Part shown: positions 33,992 to 42,600 of the stretch, in pieces
Layout: the number at the start of each line of letters is the position of its first letter
Numbering within the stretch: the first letter of the stretch is position 1
Source: Kribbella antibiotica
GTDB taxonomy: Bacteria > Actinomycetota > Actinomycetes > Propionibacteriales > Kribbellaceae
Direction: 5' to 3'
Assembly: GCF_004349055.1 (NCBI RefSeq)
Contig: NZ_SMKX01000057.1
Location: 1-48,337 of the forward strand
DNA: 48,337 nt
Made by a program: the position numbers and the translations under genes
Notes under the pieces: model-generated
Told to the model about the DNA's origin: nothing
The model's input: only the letters and a program-made list of their open reading frames with translations
The model's database searches: none

Positions 33992-34056
33992 TCAGGTCTC
34001 CAGCGCATTGGAATCCAGAGCCTCGAACGCTACCCCGAGACGGAAAGACCCACCAC

Positions 34057-35238
34057 TCAGCTGTCCACAGGCTGCAAAACGGCCACGCATTCGATGTGGT
34101 GTGTCATCCCGAACAGGTCGAACGCCCGCAGTGATGCGATCCCGTAGCCGAGCCGCGCGAACGTCTTCAGGTCCCGCGCCAACGCGGCCGGGTCGCACGC
34201 CACATACGCGATCCGACGCGGCGTGAGCGCAGCAATCCGCCGTACGACGTCCTTGCCGGCACCTGTCCGGGGCGGATCCAGCACGACCAGGTCGACGTGC
34301 TCGAGCCCCTTACCGACCGCGATGTTGAGGATTCGGTCCACGTCGCCTGCCTCGAGCGTCACGCCCGGCAGGTCGTGCAGGTTGCGGCGAGCGTTCTTCA
34401 CCGCGTCCTTGTCGCCCTCCACCGCGAGCACGCTGCACCCAGCCTCCGCCAGGAAGGCCGCAAACAGCCCCACGCCGGAGTACAGGTCCAGAGCCGTCTC
34501 ACCGGCCGCAGGCACCAGTCCGCTCAGCACAGCGTCCACCAGGGTCTCCGGAGCGGCCGGATGCACCTGCCAGAACCCACCGGCCTCCACCCGGAACCGC
34601 CGGTTCCGCACGACCTCCACAACACGCCCAGCAGGCGCAGAGTCCGTGACCACCGCAGTCTTGCCCTCAGAGGACACAACGGCCTGCACCGACGCCACAT
34701 CCGGCCAGCGCTGCGACAGCACGTCCGGAGTCCCCGGGTGGGCGATCAGGCAGTTGTCGATCTGAATCAGGTCATGGGACCGGTGCGCACGCATCCCCGG
34801 TCGGCCGTCCACAACGGCGTACCGCTGTCGGGTCCGCCAGCCGAGCCCCTCATCCCCTGGCGACTCCATCACCACGGTCCGCTCGATCCCACCGATCCGC
34901 CGCAGCGTGTCCGAGACCACGGTGGCCTTCAGCCGACGCTGCTCGACGATGTTGGCGTGCTGGAAGTCGCAGCCACCACACAGCCCAGGCCCGGCGTACG
35001 GGCACGGTGGCTCGATCCGCTGCGGTGACGGCGTCAGCACCTGTACGGCGTCCGCCCGCAGGTACTTGGCGGTCTGCTCGGTCACCCGGGCATGCACCAG
35101 CTCGCCAGGAAGCGCATGCCGAACGAAGACGACCTGACCCTCGTACCGGGCCACACAGTGGCCACCGTGCGCCACCGGTCCTACTTCGAGCTCGACTACT
35201 GACCCGACGATGTTCTCGGGTGCGTTCTCGGCTGTCAC
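34057..35238 (-). CDS. TrmA/RumA-family uridine C5-methyltransferase
   Basis: A 393-residue enzyme that methylates C5 of a uridine in tRNA or 23S rRNA with S-adenosylmethionine. A TRAM domain (about 8-65, VVELEVGPVAHGGHCVARYE) comes first. The Cys group CPYAGPGLCGGCDF (near 82-95) suits a [4Fe-4S] cluster. The SAM site is DLYSGVGLFAAFLAEAG, and VVLDPPRTGAG follows. The catalytic nucleophile is Cys348 in YVACDPAALARD, with the base Glu in MTHHIECVAVL. Start is the GTG overlapping the transporter stop (GTGA), with AGGAG 5 nt upstream; the frame is open further upstream but only as a shadow of the transporter gene. It corresponds in order to M. tuberculosis Rv2689c. Confidence 0.9.
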   Translation of the reverse strand: MTAENAPENIVGSVVELEVGPVAHGGHCVARYEGQVVFVRHALPGELVHARVTEQTAKYLRADAVQVLTPSPQRIEPPCPYAGPGLCGGCDFQHANIVEQRRLKATVVSDTLRRIGGIERTVVMESPGDEGLGWRTRQRYAVVDGRPGMRAHRSHDLIQIDNCLIAHPGTPDVLSQRWPDVASVQAVVSSEGKTAVVTDSAPAGRVVEVVRNRRFRVEAGGFWQVHPAAPETLVDAVLSGLVPAAGETALDLYSGVGLFAAFLAEAGCSVLAVEGDKDAVKNARRNLHDLPGVTLEAGDVDRILNIAVGKGLEHVDLVVLDPPRTGAGKDVVRRIAALTPRRIAYVACDPAALARDLKTFARLGYGIASLRAFDLFGMTHHIECVAVLQPVDS

Positions 35239-37265
35239 CGATCTCCTGACGACTTGCGGGCTCCCCGACGTACCTGTCCGGCCACCCGTTCTTCCCGGTC
35301 CTGCCGCTCCTCCGCCACCTGCGACGAGATCAGCTGGTACGGAACGGATGTCACCATCACACCAGGTGTGAACAAGAGCCGGCCCTTGAGGCGCAGTGCG
35401 CTCTGGTTGTGCAGCACGTGTTCCCACCAGCGTCCGACCACGTATTCGGGGATGTAGACCATCACCACGTCGCGCGGCGACTGCCGCCGGATGTCCCGCA
35501 CGTACTGCAGGATCGGCCGGGTGATCTCCCGGTACGGCGATGCCAGTCGCTTCAGCGGGATCGGAATCCCCATCCGGTCCCACTCGGCCTGCAGTACGTC
35601 GGACTCCTCGCGGTCGACGTCCACCGTGACCGCCTCGACGGTGTACGGCCGGGACGCCTTGGCGAAGGCCAGTGCGCGCAGAGTCGGCTTATGCAGCTTG
35701 GAGACCAGCACGATCGCGTGCACCCGGGACGGGAGCATCAGCGTCTCGTCACTGTCCACAGCCGTCTGCCGACCGACCGTGTCGTAGTGCCGGCGGATGC
35801 CCTTCATCATCAGGAACAGCACCGCCATCGCGATGATCGCGATGTAGGCACCGTGAGTGAACTTGGTCAGCAGGACGATCACGAGCACGGTGGCGGTCAG
35901 CGTCAGGCCGACCGTGTTGATCACCCGGGACCGGACCATCTGCCCGCGCTTGGCGGAGTCCGTCTCGCTCTTCAGGTGCCGGGTCCAGTGCCGGATCATG
36001 CCGAACTGGCTGAGCGTGAAGCTGACGAACACCCCGACGATGTACAGCTGGATCAGCTTGGTGACCTGGGCGTCGAACGCGATGATCAGGCCGATCGCGG
36101 CCAGCGCCAGCAGGATGATGCCGTTGCTGTAGGCCAGCCGATCGCCGCGGGTGTGCAGCTGGCGCGGCAGGAAGCCGTCCTTGGCCAGGATCGAGCCGAG
36201 CACCGGGAAGCCGTTGAAGGCCGTGTTCGCGGCCAGCACGAGGATCAGCATGGTCGCGCCGATCACCAGGTAGAACCCGGGCGGGAAGTTCGAGAAGACC
36301 GAGTCGGCGATCTGGGCGATCACCGTCTTCTGCACGTAGCCGGTCCCGACCGGCTGGCCGTCGGGACCGAGCAGCTGCGTCGCCGGGTCCTCGGCGAACC
36401 GCAGCCGGATCTTGTCGGCCAGGAACAGGATGCTCATCAGCATCGTGACCGCGATCGTTCCGAGCAGCAGCAGCGTGGTCGCCGCGTTCTTGCTCTTCGG
36501 CTTCCGGAACGCCGGTACGCCGTTGCTGATCGCCTCGACGCCGGTCAGCGCCGCACATCCGGAGGAGAACGCCCTGGCCAGCAGGAAGACCGCAGCTAGC
36601 CCGTTGAAGACCTCATGCCCTGGTTCCGGCCGGACCTGGAAGTGCGAGCTCTCGGCCATCGGCAGGTCGCCGAAGGCGTACCGGATCACGCCCCAGAGCG
36701 CCATACCGATCACTGCGGCCATGAAGACGTACGTGGGGATGGCGAAGAAGGCACCGGATTCGCGGACGCCGCGCAGGTTCATCGCGGTCAGCAGCAGGAC
36801 CAGCCCGACCCCGATCGGGACCTCGTGGCCGGCCAGGAACGGGAGCGCGGACTTCGCGTTCTGCACTCCCGACGAGATCGACACGGCCACGGTCAGCACG
36901 TAGTCGACCATCAGCGCACTGGCCACGGTCAGGCCGGCCGTCGGGCCGATGTTGACGGTGGCCACCTCGTAGTCGCCACCGCCGGACGGGTAGGCGTGCA
37001 CGTTCTGCCGGTACGACGCGACCACGACGAGCATCACGAACGCGACCAGCAGGCCGATCTTCCAGGAGAAGCTGTAGGCGGCCAGACCGGCCAGCGAGAG
37101 GGTGAGGAAGATTTCGTCAGGTGCGTAGGCGACCGAGGACAGAGCGTCACTGGCGAACACCGGAAGGGCGAGCCGCTTGGGCAAAAGCGTCTCACCCAGC
37201 TGGGTGCTGCGCAGTTTGCGACCGAGCAGCAGCCGTTTTCCGATATCGCCGAGAGCGGGAGTCAC
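35235..37265 (-). CDS. APC-superfamily transporter, probably KimA-like potassium importer
   Basis: A 676-residue membrane protein starting at GTG. Residues about 20-480 hold about 12 hydrophobic segments, including FASDALSSVAYAPDEI and AYPSGGGDYEVA, typical of APC transporters near KimA/YdaO. A cytoplasmic C-terminal domain (about 510-676, HAIVLVSKLHKPTLRALAFA) resembles the UspA-like domain of KimA, where c-di-AMP is bound in the studied proteins. The two TrkA-type potassium regulators start 94 nt away on the other strand, which supports a role in K+ uptake. Its stop overlaps the methyltransferase start. Confidence 0.85.
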   Translation of the reverse strand: MTPALGDIGKRLLLGRKLRSTQLGETLLPKRLALPVFASDALSSVAYAPDEIFLTLSLAGLAAYSFSWKIGLLVAFVMLVVVASYRQNVHAYPSGGGDYEVATVNIGPTAGLTVASALMVDYVLTVAVSISSGVQNAKSALPFLAGHEVPIGVGLVLLLTAMNLRGVRESGAFFAIPTYVFMAAVIGMALWGVIRYAFGDLPMAESSHFQVRPEPGHEVFNGLAAVFLLARAFSSGCAALTGVEAISNGVPAFRKPKSKNAATTLLLLGTIAVTMLMSILFLADKIRLRFAEDPATQLLGPDGQPVGTGYVQKTVIAQIADSVFSNFPPGFYLVIGATMLILVLAANTAFNGFPVLGSILAKDGFLPRQLHTRGDRLAYSNGIILLALAAIGLIIAFDAQVTKLIQLYIVGVFVSFTLSQFGMIRHWTRHLKSETDSAKRGQMVRSRVINTVGLTLTATVLVIVLLTKFTHGAYIAIIAMAVLFLMMKGIRRHYDTVGRQTAVDSDETLMLPSRVHAIVLVSKLHKPTLRALAFAKASRPYTVEAVTVDVDREESDVLQAEWDRMGIPIPLKRLASPYREITRPILQYVRDIRRQSPRDVVMVYIPEYVVGRWWEHVLHNQSALRLKGRLLFTPGVMVTSVPYQLISSQVAEERQDREERVAGQVRRGARKSSGDR

Positions 37266-37358
37266 ACGGAGATGTTAGAGCTACCCCCGGTCTCCTGTAG
37301 CGTCTAACCCTGCCGAACCGACAGAGCGGCCCCTCGTGGGGCGGGGAGTGATCAGCGA

Positions 37359-38021
37359 GTGCACGTCGTCATCATGGGGTGCGGCCGCGTCGGGTCGACG
37401 CTGGCCAGAACCCTGGAGAAGCGTGGCCACACGGTCGCGATCATCGACCAGTCCGCGGACTCGTTCCGCCGCCTGAGCCCGAACTTCACCGGTCGCACGG
37501 TCGAAGGGATGGGTTTCGACCGCGAGGTGCTGATCGAGGCCGGGATCGAGGGCGCCGAGGCGTTCGCGGCGGTCTCGAACGGCGACAACTCGAACATCCT
37601 GGCCGCGCGTGTCGCCCGGGAGAACTTCGGGATCGGCAACGTCGTGGCCCGGATCTATGACCCGGGCCGGGCCGAGGTCTACCAGCGGCTCGGTATCCCC
37701 ACGGTCGGCACGGTCCGCTGGACCGTCGACCAGATGATGCGCCGGCTGCTGCCCGAGGGCTCCGAGCCGGAGTGGCGCGACCCGTCGGCCACGGTCCGGC
37801 TCGCCGAGGTGCACGTGCACGCCGGCTGGGTCGGGCGGCTGGCCTTCGACATCGAGACGGCCACCGGGGCGCGGGTCGCGTTCCTGACCCGGCTCGGCGA
37901 GGGCGTGCTGCCCAAGGCCGACACGGTCATCCAGGAGGGCGACCTGGTCCACGTCGTGATGCTGGAGCGGGACGCCGCCGCGATCGAGTCCCAGCTCGGC
38001 ACCAAGCCTGAGGAGCTGTGA
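37359..38021 (+). CDS. trkA: TrkA-type potassium regulatory subunit (CeoB)
   Basis: A 220-residue cytoplasmic protein starting at GTG. It has an RCK_N Rossmann domain (HVVIMGCGRVGSTLARTLE, with the acidic IIDQ at the end of strand 2) that binds NAD(H), and an RCK_C domain from about residue 135. Such subunits gate Trk/Ktr or related K+ transporters according to nucleotide state. The GTG of the next gene overlaps its end (TGATG), so CeoB and CeoC are made together. It corresponds to M. tuberculosis Rv2691. Confidence 0.93.
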   Translation: MHVVIMGCGRVGSTLARTLEKRGHTVAIIDQSADSFRRLSPNFTGRTVEGMGFDREVLIEAGIEGAEAFAAVSNGDNSNILAARVARENFGIGNVVARIYDPGRAEVYQRLGIPTVGTVRWTVDQMMRRLLPEGSEPEWRDPSATVRLAEVHVHAGWVGRLAFDIETATGARVAFLTRLGEGVLPKADTVIQEGDLVHVVMLERDAAAIESQLGTKPEEL

Positions 38022-38722
38022 TGCGGGTAGCCATCGCGGGGGCCGGCCAGGTCGGCCGGTCGATCGCCAGCGAACTGCTGGACAACGGTCACGAGGTCCT
38101 GCTGATCGACAAGGACCCGCGGGCGATCAAGGCCGAGTCGGTGCCGCGCGCAGAGTGGCTGCTGGCCGATGCCTGCGAGCTGTCGTCGCTGGAGGAGGCT
38201 GCGTTGCAGCGCTGCCAGGTGGCGATCGCCAGTACCGGCGACGACAAGGTCAACCTGGTCGTCTCGCTGCTTGCCAAGACCGAGTTCGGCGTCCCGCGAA
38301 CCGTGGCCCGGGTCAACCACCCGCGCAACGAGTGGATGTTCAACGAGGCCTGGGGTGTGGACGTCTCGGTCTCGACCCCGCGCATCATGTCCGCGCTGGT
38401 CGAGGAGGCTGTCTCGGTCGGTGACCTGGTCCGCCTCTTCACCTTCCGCCAGGGCGACGCCAACCTCGTGGAGCTCACCCTCCCCGAGGACTCCCCCATG
38501 ATCGGCCGCCGGGTCGGCGACATCGACTGGCCGCTCGACACCGCCCTCGTGGTGATCCTGCGCGAGGGCCGGGTGCTGCGCCCGGAGCCGGACGGCACCC
38601 TGGAGCTGAACGACGAACTCCTGTTCGTCGCGGCGGACGAGACCGAGGAGCAGCTCGAAGACATGCTCTCCCCGCACCACCACCGCCGGAACAGCAACAG
38701 AAACAAGAACGACAACAGCTAA
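38021..38722 (+). CDS. trkA: TrkA-type potassium regulatory subunit (CeoC)
   Basis: A 233-residue partner of the gene before it. The Rossmann motif is RVAIAGAGQVGRSIASELL with Asp in LLIDKD. An RCK_C domain covers about 140-215, and the tail is His/Asn/Arg-rich. The ATG at 38021 was chosen because AGGAG is 5 nt upstream; a GTG one codon earlier would leave too short a space. It corresponds to M. tuberculosis Rv2692. Two hairpins follow the gene. Confidence 0.93.
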   Translation: MRVAIAGAGQVGRSIASELLDNGHEVLLIDKDPRAIKAESVPRAEWLLADACELSSLEEAALQRCQVAIASTGDDKVNLVVSLLAKTEFGVPRTVARVNHPRNEWMFNEAWGVDVSVSTPRIMSALVEEAVSVGDLVRLFTFRQGDANLVELTLPEDSPMIGRRVGDIDWPLDTALVVILREGRVLRPEPDGTLELNDELLFVAADETEEQLEDMLSPHHHRRNSNRNKNDNS

Positions 38723-38747
38723 CGGCCTGAGTTAGATATCAGGCCCG

Positions 38748-38787
38748 AAGGACCCGCTCAGCTTTCGCGAGCGGGTTCTTCTTTCTT
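38748..38787 (+). terminator. Terminator after ceoC
   Basis: AAGGACCCGCTC pairs with GAGCGGGTTCTT over 12 bp with one G-T pair and a 9-base loop, then ctttctt. It overlaps the last codons of the convergent DUF3159 gene. A second 7-bp hairpin (GGCCTGA with TCAGGCC, 38724-38745) precedes it. Confidence 0.75.
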
Positions 38788-39480
38788 GTCCTCGGCCGGC
38801 ACCGGCGGGGGCGGCTGGGTGCCCTTCAGCAGGTGGGTGAAGTTCTCTTTGACCTCGTCCCACTTGTCCTCGGGCATCGAACCCCGCAGTACGGCGTACG
38901 CCGCCCAGAGCGTCAAGGCGTAGAACGGCAGACCGAGCGCGATCTTGGCGACACCAAGCGCACTCACGCTGTCGGTGAGGTAGAGCGGGACCATGACCGC
39001 GAGCCGGATCCCGACCTGCGCGGTGAACACCATCGTCACCCGGTTCAGCGCTCGGTAGAGCACCTCGTCCCGGCGCCATTCCAGCCAGGTCTGCGTGATG
39101 GCGCCGTACAGGAGACCGAACAGCGGGTACCGCGTGATCAGCGTGATCGCGTAGAGCACGAAGAAGCACGAGTTCAGGATGATGCCGGGCAGGAAGACGT
39201 CCTCGGCCTGACCGGTGCGGGACGCGGTGAAGGCCGAGATGCCGACGCCGACGAAACCACCGATCACGTTCGCGATCGGCTTCTTCTGGATCAGCCGGAT
39301 CAGGCCGACCAGTCCGGCCGCCGAGAGCGCGACGATCAGCGCGAGCTTCAGGTCGTGGTCACTGAACGCGTAGACCACGGTGAACGCGATCCAGGGCAGG
39401 CCGATGTCGACCAGCATGCCGACCCAGCCGAGGACCTGCTTGGTGGTGCTCTTGGGCGGGGTGACCTCGGTGTCAGCCAT
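38758..39480 (-). CDS. DUF3159 membrane protein
   Basis: A 240-residue protein with about five to six hydrophobic segments (for example VGMLVDIGLPWIAFTVVYAF and IILNSCFFVLYAITLITRY). The family is found in actinobacteria and has no assigned function. Its charged C-terminal tail is Pro/Glu/Lys-rich. The ATG overlaps the stop of the OB-fold gene by 8 bases, so the two are coupled. In M. tuberculosis the same pair is Rv2693c and Rv2694c, next to ceoBC. Confidence 0.9.
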   Translation of the reverse strand: MADTEVTPPKSTTKQVLGWVGMLVDIGLPWIAFTVVYAFSDHDLKLALIVALSAAGLVGLIRLIQKKPIANVIGGFVGVGISAFTASRTGQAEDVFLPGIILNSCFFVLYAITLITRYPLFGLLYGAITQTWLEWRRDEVLYRALNRVTMVFTAQVGIRLAVMVPLYLTDSVSALGVAKIALGLPFYALTLWAAYAVLRGSMPEDKWDEVKENFTHLLKGTQPPPPVPAEDKKEEPARES

Positions 39481-39862
39481 GCGCGGCCGTCGGACGCAGC
39501 TCGTAGCGCGGGTTGAACATCACCCGGTCGCCGTCGACGACCCCGATCCGGCCCGAAGCGGTCAGCTCCGAGCCCGGGTGGATCCCCGCGATCTTGCGCC
39601 GGCCCAGCCAGACCAGTTTCACGGTGCCGGTGCCGTCGTACAACTCACCCTCCAAGGCCGGTACGCCGCCGCGCGGGCTGAACGTGATCGTCCGCAACGT
39701 GCCGTACAGCGTCACGACCTCGCGGTCGCGGCAGCCGGTGATCGACCGCGCGCCACAGTCGTGCGCGTAGTCGCGAAGGACCTCTGCATCCTGCTGGTCC
39801 CGGTCCCCGGCCAGCCCACGGAAGGCCCGCCGGAACAGGCCGGCGGGTTTGTCGCTACCCAT
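39473..39862 (-). CDS. OB-fold nucleic-acid-binding-like protein
   Basis: A 129-residue protein. About 50-125 is a five-strand OB fold: VTLYGTLRTITFSPRGGVPA, GELYDGTGTVKLVWLGRRKI, GSELTASGRIGVVDGDRVMF. The ATG before GSDKPAGLFRR was chosen; the open frame before it runs into the DUF3710 gene and reads as a shadow. The fold suggests binding of single-stranded nucleic acid, but partners are unknown. Counterpart of Rv2694c. Confidence 0.87.
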   Translation of the reverse strand: MGSDKPAGLFRRAFRGLAGDRDQQDAEVLRDYAHDCGARSITGCRDREVVTLYGTLRTITFSPRGGVPALEGELYDGTGTVKLVWLGRRKIAGIHPGSELTASGRIGVVDGDRVMFNPRYELRPTAAHG

Positions 39863-39881
39863 AACGATGATTGTAGTCCGG

Positions 39882-40526
39882 CTACGCTTCTTCGGCCTCG
39901 CCGACGATGGGCTCCGCGCCCTCGGGCAGCCGCAGCGGCAGCGACTCACGCACAGCCATCGGCTCGTCACCGCGGACGACGATCACCTGACGCAGGGTCT
40001 CCTCCAGCGGCGGCGCGACCTCCGGGTCGACCGCGGCGCGGCCGAGGATGGTGGCGCGCAGCAGCCAGCGCGGTCCGTCGATACCGACGACACGCGAGGT
40101 CTGGCTGTAGATCTTGCCGTCCGGGTCCTCGACCGGAACGACCAGCACCAGCTCGGTGCCGAACGCGGTCTCGGTCTCGGTGGCGGTGCCGCCCATCCGG
40201 GTCGCCTCGCCGGCGATCTCCTCGCGGACCTCGTCCCAGATGCCGCTGCGCTTCGGCGCCGCGAAGGCGCGCAGCTCCAGCGCCGACTCCTCGACGACCA
40301 GCAGGATCGCCTGGACGACCCCGGACTCCTCGTCGACCTGCAGCCGCAGCTCCATGCCCGGCAGGCCGCTGATGACGAGCGCGCCGAGGTCGATCCGGTC
40401 CTCCGCCTCGAGCAGCTCCGGCTCCACCTCGGTCGAGTCGAACGGGCCCTCGGCGCGGGGACCGGCCGTCTCAGCGGCGGTCTCGGTCTCGAGCTCTTCG
40501 TTCTTGCCCTTACGGCGGAAAATCAC
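39882..40526 (-). CDS. DUF3710 protein
   Basis: A 214-residue cytoplasmic protein starting at GTG. The N-terminal 45 residues are charged and probably disordered (IFRRKGKNEELETE). The rest is the actinobacterial DUF3710 domain, seen in RIDLGALVISGLPGMELRL and VVGIDGPRWLLRATILGRAA. Function is unknown. It follows dut by 78 nt and precedes the OB-fold gene by 19 nt, as Rv2696c does in M. tuberculosis. Confidence 0.9.
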   Translation of the reverse strand: MIFRRKGKNEELETETAAETAGPRAEGPFDSTEVEPELLEAEDRIDLGALVISGLPGMELRLQVDEESGVVQAILLVVEESALELRAFAAPKRSGIWDEVREEIAGEATRMGGTATETETAFGTELVLVVPVEDPDGKIYSQTSRVVGIDGPRWLLRATILGRAAVDPEVAPPLEETLRQVIVVRGDEPMAVRESLPLRLPEGAEPIVGEAEEA

Positions 40527-40604
40527 GGTACTTGCCTACTTCCTGAGTCGTTTCCTGCAGCGGCGGTAGTCTTCCGCATTCGTGGTGTCACCCGTCGCAC
40601 CTGA

Positions 40605-41057
40605 TCAGCGTGTCACAGTGCCGAAGCCGCCGGTCGAGCCGTATCCACTCATCCCACGGTCGGATCCGGGCAGGGTGGTCACCTCGACGAACTTCGCCTT
40701 CTCCACCTGCTGAACGACCAGCTGCGCGATTCTGTCCCCGCGCTTCAGCGTCACTTCGGTGTGCGGATCCAGATTGATCAGGCAGACCTTGATCTCGCCG
40801 CGGTAGCCCGCATCCACGGTGCCCGGCGCGTTCACGATCGACACACCGTGTTTGGCCGCGAGTCCGGACCGCGGGTGCACGAGGGCGACGTACCCGTCCT
40901 GCAGGGCGATCGCGATGCCTGTGCCGACGATGCCGCGCTCGCCGGGTTTCAGGGTGATGTCGGAGACCGCCACCAGGTCCGCACCGGCATCGCCGGGATG
41001 TGCGTACGCCGGAATCGGCAGGTCAGGGTCGAGTCGCTGGATGAGAACCTCGGTCAC
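40605..41057 (-). CDS. dut: Deoxyuridine 5'-triphosphate nucleotidohydrolase
   Basis: A 150-residue enzyme starting at GTG that converts dUTP to dUMP and diphosphate, keeping uracil out of DNA and feeding dTMP synthesis. All five trimer motifs are present: AHPGDAGADL, HPRSGLAAKHG, NAPGTVDAGYRGE, GDRIAQLVVQ and the C-terminal arm GMSGYGSTGGFG. The length is that of trimeric dUTPases. It is divergent from the DUF3093 gene with a 52-nt gap. Confidence 0.97.
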   Translation of the reverse strand: MTEVLIQRLDPDLPIPAYAHPGDAGADLVAVSDITLKPGERGIVGTGIAIALQDGYVALVHPRSGLAAKHGVSIVNAPGTVDAGYRGEIKVCLINLDPHTEVTLKRGDRIAQLVVQQVEKAKFVEVTTLPGSDRGMSGYGSTGGFGTVTR

Positions 41058-41109
41058 GAGAGGCGACCCTACCGACGCTCTCCGATCGGCTGCATGCCAG
41101 GCTGGTCAC

Positions 41110-41565
41110 GTGGGTGAATATCGCGAGCGACTGAGCGTGCCGGTGTCCTGGTGGATCATTTCCGCCGCCGCCATTGTGACCTTGTTCGGCATCACGGCGA
41201 TCCCAGTTGGCCTGCTGGCCGGCGTGATCGTCGGTGCCGTCGCGCTACTGGTCCTGCTCGTCCTCCTCCTCCGGTACGGCGCCGCCCGCGTCGAGGTGGA
41301 TGCCGAACACCTGCATGCCGGCCGAGCAGTCATCGAGCGAGCTCATCTGGGCGCTGCCGAGGCTCTGACCGGCGAGGCCGCGCGGAACGCGTTCGGCCGC
41401 GACTGTGACCCCAAGGCCTTCCTGCTGCTGCGCAGCTACGCGCCCGGCGCAGTCCGGGTCGCCATCACCGATCCGACCGACCCAGCGCCGTACTGGGTGC
41501 TCGCCACGCGCCACCCGGAGCGATTGGCAGCGGCTCTGAGCGGGCACAGCGTGACAAGATCCTGA
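41110..41565 (+). CDS. DUF3093 membrane protein
   Basis: A 151-residue protein with two hydrophobic helices (about 11-30 and 34-57) and a soluble C-terminal domain (RSYAPGAVRVAITDPTDPAP, YWVLATRHPERLAAAL). The start GTG precedes GEYRERLSVP, the usual N-terminus of the family. The open frame extends upstream but is opposite dut. Function is unknown. Counterpart of Rv2698, adjacent to dut. Confidence 0.88.
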   Translation: MGEYRERLSVPVSWWIISAAAIVTLFGITAIPVGLLAGVIVGAVALLVLLVLLLRYGAARVEVDAEHLHAGRAVIERAHLGAAEALTGEAARNAFGRDCDPKAFLLLRSYAPGAVRVAITDPTDPAPYWVLATRHPERLAAALSGHSVTRS

Positions 41566-41596
41566 CTGTCAGGCAATTCGCTTAGGAGGGCATCTC

Positions 41597-41911
41597 GTGG
41601 TCGGAGCCAAGATCGGCTGGAGGCTGGTGCAGACCGCCTTCTCGCTCGCAGTAGGCATCGCCGCCAGCAAGGCGGTCAGTAGCGCCTGGAAGCTCGGCTC
41701 GGGCGGTAAGCCGCCGAAGAAGGGCCAGGGCAGCTACGCCGAGGTCGCCGCTTGGGCGGCCGCCAGTGCGGCGGTCACCGCCGTGGCGACAGTGTTCGCC
41801 GAGCGGCAGGCAGCGTCGTACTACCTGAAGTCCACCGGACATCCCCCGCCCGGCTGGGAACAGGACGCAACGGTCCGCAGCGGGCTCGTGAAGAGCCTCG
41901 GCAAGGACTGA
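41597..41911 (+). CDS. DUF4235 membrane protein
   Basis: A 104-residue protein starting at GTG with AGGAGG 8 nt upstream. It has a Gly-rich first segment (GWRLVQTAFSLAVGIAASKA) and a second hydrophobic one (VAAWAAASAAVTAVATVF). This is the DUF4235 family of small actinobacterial membrane proteins, function unknown. It follows the DUF3093 gene by 31 nt and is an insertion relative to the M. tuberculosis order. Confidence 0.88.
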   Translation: MVGAKIGWRLVQTAFSLAVGIAASKAVSSAWKLGSGGKPPKKGQGSYAEVAAWAAASAAVTAVATVFAERQAASYYLKSTGHPPPGWEQDATVRSGLVKSLGKD

Positions 41912-41937
41912 TTCGGCAGCGCTGTTTCAGACACGAC

Positions 41938-41971
41938 AACGGGACCGTCCCCTCGCGGGGACAGTCCCGTT
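41938..41971. terminator. Intrinsic terminator between DUF4235 and DUF4193 genes
   Basis: AACGGGACCGTCCCC and GGGGACAGTCCCGTT pair over 15 positions with one mismatch around a 4-base loop, with outer CGACA/TTGTCG pairing possible. It lies between two convergent genes and may serve both. Confidence 0.8.
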
Positions 41972-42004
41972 CGTGCCTTGTCGTGCGAAGAAGAGGGCGC
42001 TGGG

Positions 42005-42304
42005 TCAGGCTGCGCAGTCGCGGCAGACCAGTTGGCCCTTCTTCGTCTCTGCAAGCTGGCTGCGGTGGTGCACCAGGAAGCAGCTCGAACATGTGAACTC
42101 GTCGGCCTGGCGTGGCAGCACCCGCACTGCCAGCTCTTCGTGACTCAGGTCGGCACCGGGCAGCTCGAAACTCTCGGCCGCCTCCGCCTCGTCCTCGTCG
42201 ACCTTGCCGGAGTTCTTGTCGTGACGGCGAGTCTTCAGTTCCTCGATCGACTCTTCGGAAGCGTCTTCGTCCGTCTTGCGCGGGGCGTCGTAATCAGTCG
42301 CCAT
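42005..42304 (-). CDS. DUF4193 protein with zinc-ribbon-like cysteines
   Basis: A 99-residue acidic protein. The first 60 residues are very rich in Asp and Glu (KTDEDASEESIEELKTRRHD). The end has two Cys pairs, FTCSSCFLVHHR and LVCRDCAA, which should hold one zinc. This matches DUF4193 and M. tuberculosis Rv2699c in length and form. The ATG with AGGG 6 nt upstream was chosen; the frame upstream is open but not credible. Function is unknown. Confidence 0.92.
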   Translation of the reverse strand: MATDYDAPRKTDEDASEESIEELKTRRHDKNSGKVDEDEAEAAESFELPGADLSHEELAVRVLPRQADEFTCSSCFLVHHRSQLAETKKGQLVCRDCAA

Positions 42305-42558
42305 GGTGTTCCCTGCCCTCTTCGTACCCGTGGTGTTGCCTTGCTGAGCCCTTGAACGGGTGGAGCGGCCGAGAAATTCCGCGCTGAGGTACAGCGCCGA
42401 ACGTTTCGTCCCCCGAAACCCTTGACAGCCAGGCCGAGAGCGGCAACTTCCGCTCCCGAGGACGGGATTGTGCCCTATCGAAGGCACCTCGCGCGCACCG
42501 GGGTCCAAGTTGTGACCCGCGTGTCGCCGTTATTGTCAGGACCGAACAATTGAATGCT

Positions 42559-42585
42559 CATTACTGCGCAGTTTGAGCAGTAATG
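42559..42585. other. A/T-rich perfect hairpin downstream of suhB
   Basis: CATTACTGC (42559-42567) and GCAGTAATG (42577-42585) form a perfect 9-bp stem with a 9-base loop, and TTGA/TCAA (42550-42553, 42591-42594) can pair outside it. It stands 15 nt past the suhB stop in a 296-nt gap and is much lower in GC than its neighbours. It lacks a T-tract. It may be a terminator or an operator for the DUF4193 gene; nothing else is visible in the gap. Confidence 0.5.
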
Positions 42586-42600
42586 AACACTCAACTGCAA

